A DNA stretch of 64,000 nt. It comes from Flavobacterium luminosum (GTDB lineage Bacteria; Bacteroidota; Bacteroidia; Flavobacteriales; Flavobacteriaceae). The translations under genes and the position numbers were made by a program. The notes under the pieces were generated by a model. It did not search any database and had not been told where the DNA came from. It was given only the letters and a program-made list of their open reading frames with translations. The DNA is taken from contig NZ_JAMLJM010000002.1 in NCBI RefSeq assembly GCF_023635005.1, forward strand, positions 310,001 through 374,000, written 5' to 3'. This document shows, one piece after another, positions 50,306 through 57,158 of the stretch. Position 1 is the first letter of the stretch; each line of letters opens with the position of its first letter.

Positions 50306-52936
50306 ATGCCATTACAAAAATACTTTTTGTTGTTATTATTACTAAACCTAAGTGGTTTAACAGCGCAAACAATAAAAGGAAAAATAACTACCATTGATAA
50401 CAAAATTATCGAAACGGCCAGCATTATCATCAAAGATTCGATTAAAGCAAAAGGTATTAAAGAGTATACTATTGCTCTAAACGGAAACTACGAAATATTG
50501 CTCACCAAAGAGTACAAAACTATTTGTGTAGAAATAGCAGTTAGTAATTATTCAAAAGATAGTTTTACCATTTCAAACCCAGAAAAAGGTAAGACTTACG
50601 TTTATGATTTTTTATTAAAAAAAGACAAAGTCATTGCCATTCAAGAAGTCAAGATTTCCGCAAAAAGAAGATCTTATACAGAAGTAAAAGATACTGTAAA
50701 TTTCAATGTGGCTGCATACAAAGATGGATCGGATAGAAAAATTCAAGATGTTATAAAAAAATTACCTGGTATGGAAGTCAATGACAATACTGGCGAAATA
50801 AAATACAAAGGTATGTCAGTGGAGACTGTTCAATTAGATGGAGAAGATTTATTTAGTGGGAACTACACAATTGGCACCAAAAACATAAACGTTAACATGA
50901 TTGATCAAGTTCAAGCTATTGAAAACTTTGCGAGTAATAAATTACTTAAAGGCTTGGAAAGAGATGGAAAAGTAGCTTTAAACTTGAAACTCAAAAAAAA
51001 CATTATTGATGTTTCAGGAAGTGTTAATTCGTCTTTGGGCGCTTTTAAACAAGAAAAAATTGCAACCGACTCTGATGCTAATTTTTTATCAGTGTCATCA
51101 AAAATAAAATCGTTTGGAACATTAAGTTACAATAACATTGCTTTAAATTACTCACCTTTTGATTACTTCGGAAATTTCCAAAGCAAAAAAGATGGGCAAA
51201 ACCAAACATTCAAAAACAATAAAATTATTCCTGAATTCAGTTTTTTAAATATGCTTGATAATAAGCGAACTGTTTTAAACAATTCCATATTTGCAAATTA
51301 TAATATTTCGCTTAAAAAAAGCCCTAATACCAGCTATAAGTCTAACCTATACTTTGTAAGAGATGCCATATCTTCACTAAACTTTAGTGAGACAAACAAT
51401 ACAGTTGATGACCAAAATTTTACGACTAGCGATAGTAACAATGCAATTAAAAAACCGTTGTTACTGCGAGCCGATTTTAATATAAAATCGTTTGGATCAG
51501 AATCTTCTTCTATCGATTATGATGTTATGGTGAGTAAAGAGAAAGTAAAATCTAAAACAAAAATAATTCAAAATAAAGCGCTTTCATATAATACAAATTT
51601 ACTGAGTGATGATTTTTTTTTAAAGTCAAAAATCGTTTATACAAAAAGAATATCCGATAATAAAGCATTTCAATTAACAACTCATCAAACCTTTGATGTA
51701 CTAAATCAACAGTATAAAATTACACCGCAAGAATCAAATACTGCTGCGGTAAATGCCATCCAAGACATAGAATCAAGAAAAACATTTTTCGACCTACAAA
51801 GTAGTATCATTGGAAAAATAAAGCGCGCAAAATATAGTATGAACTTAGGTTTAGAGTATACAAGCAATCCATTGAATTCATCATTGGAAGATTTAACGCT
51901 TTCAATACCCATTAGCACTAATGCAGTTGTATTTGAGAAAAATAAAGTATTTTTAAATAATAGCTTCGATTATGATTGGGGCAACTGGCGAATATTTTCA
52001 ACTTTAAATCTATCTTTACTCAATCGTTATTTAAAAAAACAGTCGCGAGTTAATGATTTTATTGTAGAACCAGAGATTAATTTAAATTATAAATTTAGCA
52101 GAATTTCTAGTTTTAACATTAGTCTTAGTTCAAAAATAAATCCGCAAGCTGACAATTTTGTTTATGCAAATGAAGTTCTAATTAATAATAGAACAACAAT
52201 TAAAAACACTCCTAGTTTAGCTTTGCAAAAAACAGCTACTTATAATGCGAATTACAATCTTTATGATTTATCAAATCAATTCCAAATTAATATTGGCATA
52301 AATTATTCAGATAATAAAGGTGATTTTTTTTCTAATATTAACATCGATCAAAACAATACACAAATCGAATATTTCTTCTTAAACGAAAAATTTAACAATC
52401 GTAGTTTTAATTTTATGATTGAGAAATATTTACCCTTCATGGAATCTACCATTCGCTTTAAAACACTATACAGTATTTCCAATTATAAAAATTTCATAAA
52501 TTATTCTGAAATTAGAGATAATAAAAGTAAAAATTTAATTAATGAGCTATTCTTAAAATCAGCCTTCGATGGTAAATTCAACTTTGAAAATGTTTTTAAA
52601 TACAATTTAAGACTAACTATTAACAACGAAAACCAAAATTTTGAAAACATAAATTATAATAATTCTTTCAAACTATTATTCAAACCTAATAAAAAGTGGT
52701 TCGCCAACGCTGTTTACGATATCTATTCCACCAATCAAAAAACTAAATACTCCTTTATAGATTTTTTAATAAAATATACTCCATCGGATAAAAGATTTGC
52801 TTTTAGTCTTGCAGGTAAAAACCTTTTAAACAATGAAAATTTCATAGAAATACAAACCTCTGATTATTATACCAGTATTTACGGAAGTAATATTATGCCG
52901 CGAACTTTATTAATTTCTTGTAATTATAGTTTTTAA
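50306..52936 (+). CDS. TonB-dependent receptor-like outer-membrane beta-barrel protein
   Basis: An 876-residue outer-membrane protein. After a signal peptide (MPLQKYFLLLLLLNLSGLTA) come a carboxypeptidase-regulatory-like beta sandwich (about residues 22-115), a plug-like domain (about 130-230: KIQDVIKKLPGMEVNDNTGE, then VQLDGEDLFSGNY) and a large barrel to the terminal Phe (SCNYSF). This is the OMP_b-brl_3 architecture, related to TonB receptors but without a clear TonB box. It lies 262 bp after the GLPGLI gene; the gap 50044-50305 shows no terminator or promoter that I recognise, so cotranscription is possible. It could import or, as speculation, export a ligand linked to the neighbouring secreted peptide. 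The coding region is more Asn/Lys-rich than the housekeeping genes around it. Confidence 0.9.
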   Translation: MPLQKYFLLLLLLNLSGLTAQTIKGKITTIDNKIIETASIIIKDSIKAKGIKEYTIALNGNYEILLTKEYKTICVEIAVSNYSKDSFTISNPEKGKTYVYDFLLKKDKVIAIQEVKISAKRRSYTEVKDTVNFNVAAYKDGSDRKIQDVIKKLPGMEVNDNTGEIKYKGMSVETVQLDGEDLFSGNYTIGTKNINVNMIDQVQAIENFASNKLLKGLERDGKVALNLKLKKNIIDVSGSVNSSLGAFKQEKIATDSDANFLSVSSKIKSFGTLSYNNIALNYSPFDYFGNFQSKKDGQNQTFKNNKIIPEFSFLNMLDNKRTVLNNSIFANYNISLKKSPNTSYKSNLYFVRDAISSLNFSETNNTVDDQNFTTSDSNNAIKKPLLLRADFNIKSFGSESSSIDYDVMVSKEKVKSKTKIIQNKALSYNTNLLSDDFFLKSKIVYTKRISDNKAFQLTTHQTFDVLNQQYKITPQESNTAAVNAIQDIESRKTFFDLQSSIIGKIKRAKYSMNLGLEYTSNPLNSSLEDLTLSIPISTNAVVFEKNKVFLNNSFDYDWGNWRIFSTLNLSLLNRYLKKQSRVNDFIVEPEINLNYKFSRISSFNISLSSKINPQADNFVYANEVLINNRTTIKNTPSLALQKTATYNANYNLYDLSNQFQINIGINYSDNKGDFFSNINIDQNNTQIEYFFLNEKFNNRSFNFMIEKYLPFMESTIRFKTLYSISNYKNFINYSEIRDNKSKNLINELFLKSAFDGKFNFENVFKYNLRLTINNENQNFENINYNNSFKLLFKPNKKWFANAVYDIYSTNQKTKYSFIDFLIKYTPSDKRFAFSLAGKNLLNNENFIEIQTSDYYTSIYGSNIMPRTLLISCNYSF

Positions 52937-53057
52937 GTTTTTGTATTATAAATACTCAGAGGAAGTTGCATAATAGCAATAATTTATTAATTAGGAATTT
53001 TTAATCAATAAAAAACCTCGAAACTATTTATCATGGGGTTATAAAAAAATGTAGAGG

Positions 53058-53080
53058 ATAGCGCGACCTGAAGAGTAACT
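53058..53080 (+). repeat. Short relic of the GC-rich intergenic repeat
   Basis: The sequence TAGCGCGACCTGAAGAGTAAC resembles the 3' part of the element at 36171-36242 (TAGCGCGA...GGCCCGAAGGGAAAC). It sits in the 215-bp gap between the barrel gene and yaaA, where nothing else is recognised. Confidence 0.35.
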
Positions 53081-53151
53081 ATTAGAGTCACTACATAAAA
53101 ACACAAGTTGAAATAATTAGTAATATTCTAAAGTTATAAATTTAAAAACAA

Positions 53152-53910
53152 TCACCTCGTAAACACCAAAGTATTCCCTTTTGAAAGATTGGCATCAAAA
53201 AGATAACCTTCATAATTGAATCCTTTTAGTTCCTCTAGAGTTTCAACATTGTGGTCTAAAATATAGCGAACCATCAAACCACGAGCTTTTTTGGCAAAAA
53301 ACGAGATCACTTTTAATTTTCCGTCCTTATAATCTTTAAACTCAGGAGTAATTACAGGAACCTTTAATTTTTTCGTATCAAGAACCGAAAAATATTCGTT
53401 ACTGGCTAGATTAAGAAATAACTCGTCTGATTTTAATTCTTTGTTTAATGCATCGGTAAGGGTCTCTTTCCAGAAAGCATATAAATTCTTGTGATTTCCA
53501 ATAGGTAATGATGTTCCCATTTCTAAACGATACGGCTGCATTAAATCTAATGGTTTTAAAATTCCATATTGCCCTGAAAGAATACGTAGCTTTTCTTGTA
53601 AAGTATCTAGCTTTTCTTCCGGTATAGTATATGCATCTAGACCCGTGTAAACATCACCATTGAAAGCGTAAATGGCAGGTCGAGCATTTTCTTGGTTAAA
53701 AGGAGTTTTAAAATTTTTATTTCGCTGCCAGTTTAATTCCGCTAACTTATCAGAAATATGCATTAATTCCGATAAATCCTTTGGAGTCAAATTCTGTAAA
53801 ACAGAAACAATTTCTTTTGATTGTTTTAGAAAAGATGGGGTTGAAAATCTTTTGTTAGGTAATGGAGATTCAAAATCCAACGATTTGGCCGGTGATATCA
53901 CTATTTTCAT
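53152..53910 (-). CDS. yaaA: Peroxide stress protein YaaA
   Basis: A 252-residue protein of the YaaA/DUF328 family, which in E. coli lowers free iron and limits peroxide damage. The N-terminal signature MKIVISPAKSLDFESPLP is exact, with later family segments QYGILKPLDLMQPYRLEMGT and FFAKKARGLMVRYILDH. Length is normal. The family also includes DNA-binding members, so the mechanism is not settled. It is transcribed leftwards as a single gene; a -7 element lies at 53933-53940, and no OxyR-type site can be recognised by eye. Confidence 0.95.
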   Translation of the reverse strand: MKIVISPAKSLDFESPLPNKRFSTPSFLKQSKEIVSVLQNLTPKDLSELMHISDKLAELNWQRNKNFKTPFNQENARPAIYAFNGDVYTGLDAYTIPEEKLDTLQEKLRILSGQYGILKPLDLMQPYRLEMGTSLPIGNHKNLYAFWKETLTDALNKELKSDELFLNLASNEYFSVLDTKKLKVPVITPEFKDYKDGKLKVISFFAKKARGLMVRYILDHNVETLEELKGFNYEGYLFDANLSKGNTLVFTR

Positions 53911-53932
53911 TTGTATAATCGCTATTTGAGAG

Positions 53933-53940
53933 CAAATATA
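53933..53940 (-). promoter_or_regulatory. -7 element for yaaA
   Basis: TATATTTG on the minus strand matches TAnnTTTG, 22 bp upstream of the ATG. Confidence 0.45.
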
Positions 53941-54031
53941 ATTAATCTCCTTATTAATTCAGTAACCCACTGATAAATGAAAATCTGTTACAAATTATTT
54001 TGATGCATGGTGTTTAAAAGACACTATTTCC

Positions 54032-54499
54032 TTACATAGGTTTTGGTTTTTGTTCTTTTGTGTAAATAGCCGAAACTTTATTATCATCATCAATAACTAC
54101 GGTTAATTCTCGTTTGAAATATTTTTTTTCGTATTCAATTGCATATTTGAAGAGATATTCTTTACTGTTTTTATTGAATGAAATAGTAGTTAACTGTAAT
54201 CCCAAAAACCGTCCGTTTCTAAAATTGATTTTTCTACAAGTTTCAGAAATTCTCGAAAGGGTAGCGTTCCGAATCACTTGATCAGTAGCTTCTTCTTTGG
54301 TGTAAGGTTTGAATTTTGAGGTATTACAAGCATCTAATAATCGGTAGCCAAGAGCGTAGGCACGATCTTTTTTGAATGTTTCAACTTCATTGGGACTAAC
54401 TTCAATCATCCTGTTTTCAGTATCTGAAATAGCTATTTTTTTACTTTTACAATTACTGACTAAAAATAGAATTCCTAAAAAAACGAGAAACTTTTTCAT
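54032..54499 (-). CDS. Small lipoprotein of unknown function
   Basis: A 155-residue protein with a lipoprotein signal: MKKFLVFLGILFLVSNCKSK, with Cys-17 as the lipidation site. The mature part is alpha/beta with two further cysteines (DACNTSKF and SETCRKINF) and a C-terminal beta section with basic residues (KKYFKRELTVVIDDDNKVSA). No recognised domain. It would be anchored in the inner or outer membrane. It lies 73 bp downstream of the E1 fusion's terminator in the sense of position, but runs in the same leftward direction and ends upstream of yaaA, so it is probably monocistronic. Confidence 0.82.
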   Translation of the reverse strand: MKKFLVFLGILFLVSNCKSKKIAISDTENRMIEVSPNEVETFKKDRAYALGYRLLDACNTSKFKPYTKEEATDQVIRNATLSRISETCRKINFRNGRFLGLQLTTISFNKNSKEYLFKYAIEYEKKYFKRELTVVIDDDNKVSAIYTKEQKPKPM

Positions 54500-54544
54500 G
54501 GGTTACGAATTTTTAAGAATAACGTTTTTATTGGATGTTTTGGT

Positions 54545-54573
54545 ATAAAAAAACCACCCGAAGGTGGTTTTTT
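54545..54573. terminator. Terminator after the second E1 fusion
   Basis: A stem AAAAAACCACC / GGTGGTTTTTT with the stable 4-nt loop CGAA is symmetric and so works in both directions. It directly adjoins the stop codon of the E1 gene. Confidence 0.88.
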
Positions 54574-56975
54574 TAGTATAAACTTGGATATTTTACGGGG
54601 TTAGCCTCGTGCATTATCTCATATACTTTTTCAAAAATATCTTCTACCGAAGGTTTAGAAAAATAATCACCATCTGTACCATAAGCTGGACGATGTGCTT
54701 TTGCAGCTAAAGTTTCCGGTTGACTATCTAAATATTTATAACCTTTTTGTTCATCGATAACTTGTTGTAAAATGAACGCTGAGGCACCTCCCGGTACATC
54801 TTCATCTACAATCAATAAACGATTGGTTTTAGCTAAAGATTTTACAATATCATGGTTGATATCAAAAGGTAACAAGGATTGGATATCTATAATTTCTACA
54901 TCAATTCCAAGGTCTAATAATTCTTTAGCAGCTTGTTCTACTAATCGTAATGTTGAACCGTAAGAAACAACAGTAATATCAGTACCTTTTTTTATGGTTT
55001 CCACAACACCAATTGGCGTTTTGAATTCACCTAAATTGGTTGGCATTTTCTCTTTTAAACGGTATCCGTTCAAACATTCCACGATTAAAGCTGGTTCGTC
55101 AGTTTCTAATAAGGTATTGTAGAAACCAGCGGCTTTAGTCATATTTCTAGGGACTAAAACATGAATACCTCGAATGGCATTGATGATCATACCCATTGGA
55201 GAACCTGAATGCCAAATTCCTTCCAAGCGGTGTCCTCTTGTACGTATAATTAACGGTGCTTTTTGTCGACCGGCAGTTCTGTATTGTAATGTAGCCAAAT
55301 CATCACTCATGATCTGGATAGCATAAAGCAAATAATCTAAATATTGAATTTCGGCAATAGGACGCAATCCTCTCATAGCCATTCCAATTCCTTGTCCAAG
55401 AATGGTAGCTTCACGAATACCCGCATCAGAAACACGAAGTTCTCCATATTTTTCCTGCATACCTTCCAAACCTTGGTTTACGTCGCCAATATTTCCGGAA
55501 TCCTCTCCAAAAATTAAAGTTTCAGGATATTTACTAAAAATAGCATCGAAATTATCACGCAATACCAAACGTGCATCTACTTCTTCAGCAGATTCATCGT
55601 AGGTTGGTAAAACTTCTTGAACAGAGAAAATATTCTTTTCTGATTGAGAGAATAGATGAGAACTGAATTTAGGTTGGATAGTTTCTGAATAAGATTTGAT
55701 CCATGCTGCCAAAGGCGCTTTACTATTTTCTTTAGCTACCATTCGAAGTACTTTTCTTGCCGTAACAATCAAATCTTTTCGAATAGGTTCTTTGATGCTT
55801 GCTAAATCGTTCGCGTATTTTTCAATAAAGATTTTATTATCTGAACCAGCAGCTACTGTATTTAGAACACTTACTAATTCGTCTCTTTCTGTTTTAATAG
55901 GAGTAATAAAATTAGTCCAAGCTGTTTTTTTAGCTTCTAATACGTCTTTTTTCGCTTGAGCATCGATTTCATCCAATTCAACCGCAGTAGCTAAATTGTT
56001 TTCCAATAACCATTCGCGCATTTTTGCCAAACAGTCAAATTCTGCTTCCCAAGCCAGACGATCAGCATCCTTGTAACGCTCGTGAGAACCAGAGGTTGAG
56101 TGTCCTTGAGGTTGAGTTAGTTCCTGAACATGGATTAAAACAGGAATATGTTGTTCGCGAGCAATGTGAGACGCTTTTTGATAGGTTTCAACTAGAGTAG
56201 GGTAATCCCAACCCTTTACAGTCATGATTTCGTACCCATTGTTGTTTTCATCACGTTGGAAACCTTTTAAGATTTCCGAGATGTTTTCTTTGGTCGTTTG
56301 GTAGCGAGCATGAACAGAAATTCCGTATTCGTCATCCCATACACTCATCACCATAGGAACTTGAAGGACTCCTGCAGCGTTAATGGTTTCAAAGAATAAA
56401 CCTTCAGAGGTAGAGGCATTTCCGATAGTTCCCCAAGCAACTTCATTTCCTTTTTCAGAAAATAGAGTTTGGTTTATACCTTCAACATTTCTGTATATTT
56501 TTGAAGCTTGAGCCAATCCTAATAAACGAGGCATTTGACCTGCAGTAGGAGAAATATCTGCGCTGGAATTTTTTTGTTGTGTTAAATTTTTCCAATTTCC
56601 ATTTTCGTCAAGGGAATGCGTAGCAAAATGACCACCCATTTGACGACCAGCACTCATAGGATCAAAATTTAAGTCGGTATGACCATATAAACCGGCAAAA
56701 AACTGTTCTATTGTCATAGCGCCGATTGCCATCATGAACGTTTGATCGCGATAATAACCGGAACGGAAATCACCATTTTGAAAAGCTTTTGCCAGTGCTA
56801 GCTGAGGCACTTCTTTTCCGTCACCAAAAATTCCGAATTTAGCTTTTCCGGTTAGGACTTCTTTTCTTCCCAGTAGGCTACATTCTCTGCTTATACGGGC
56901 AATTTTATAATCACCTAAAACTTCTGTTTTAAAATCTTCAAAAGTTAGATCTTTTTTGTCTTCCACTTGTATCAT
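54573..56975 (-). CDS. 2-oxoacid dehydrogenase E1 fusion, second type
   Basis: An 800-residue alpha/beta-fused thiamine-dependent E1. The alpha half (about residues 1-400) carries the ThDP region as GNASTSEGLFFETINAAG and WDDEYGIS, a departure from the canonical GDG...NN pattern; the beta half (about 440-800) is canonical (ILGQGIGMAMRGLRPIAEIQ, LIIRTRGHRLEGIWHSGSPM, VVSYGSTLRLVEQAAKELL). It decarboxylates a 2-oxoacid and transfers the acyl to E2. The same ThDP-region variant, as I remember, is found in other Bacteroidota alpha/beta fusions, so it may be normal for the subfamily. This is clearly a different paralogue from the fusion at 7154. Alone on its transcript, between a -7 element (56998) and a terminator. 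Confidence 0.9.
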   Translation of the reverse strand: MIQVEDKKDLTFEDFKTEVLGDYKIARISRECSLLGRKEVLTGKAKFGIFGDGKEVPQLALAKAFQNGDFRSGYYRDQTFMMAIGAMTIEQFFAGLYGHTDLNFDPMSAGRQMGGHFATHSLDENGNWKNLTQQKNSSADISPTAGQMPRLLGLAQASKIYRNVEGINQTLFSEKGNEVAWGTIGNASTSEGLFFETINAAGVLQVPMVMSVWDDEYGISVHARYQTTKENISEILKGFQRDENNNGYEIMTVKGWDYPTLVETYQKASHIAREQHIPVLIHVQELTQPQGHSTSGSHERYKDADRLAWEAEFDCLAKMREWLLENNLATAVELDEIDAQAKKDVLEAKKTAWTNFITPIKTERDELVSVLNTVAAGSDNKIFIEKYANDLASIKEPIRKDLIVTARKVLRMVAKENSKAPLAAWIKSYSETIQPKFSSHLFSQSEKNIFSVQEVLPTYDESAEEVDARLVLRDNFDAIFSKYPETLIFGEDSGNIGDVNQGLEGMQEKYGELRVSDAGIREATILGQGIGMAMRGLRPIAEIQYLDYLLYAIQIMSDDLATLQYRTAGRQKAPLIIRTRGHRLEGIWHSGSPMGMIINAIRGIHVLVPRNMTKAAGFYNTLLETDEPALIVECLNGYRLKEKMPTNLGEFKTPIGVVETIKKGTDITVVSYGSTLRLVEQAAKELLDLGIDVEIIDIQSLLPFDINHDIVKSLAKTNRLLIVDEDVPGGASAFILQQVIDEQKGYKYLDSQPETLAAKAHRPAYGTDGDYFSKPSVEDIFEKVYEIMHEANPVKYPSLY

Positions 56976-56997
56976 AAGAATATACTTGTAACATCGA

Positions 56998-57005
56998 CAA
57001 ATTTA
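56998..57005 (-). promoter_or_regulatory. -7 element for the second E1 fusion
   Basis: TAAATTTG on the minus strand matches TAnnTTTG, 22 bp upstream of the ATG. The rest of the gap to 57158 is AT-rich and empty. Confidence 0.45.
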
Positions 57006-57158
57006 AACAAAATCACGATATATTCTAATTCTAATGAGAAAATATTAATTGAATTATTTTTATAAAATATGTTTTTAAAAGTTTATTTTTTAAATAAAAT
57101 CACAAGAAATCATCTTTTTAATGTAAATAATTAATTAAAAGAGATTGTTTTATGATTA

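Noticed and set aside
50182-50433. 83-codon hydrophobic frame on the minus strand
   Set aside because: It overlaps the start of the barrel gene, where a plus-strand signal peptide and AT-rich DNA give a hydrophobic shadow on the other strand.
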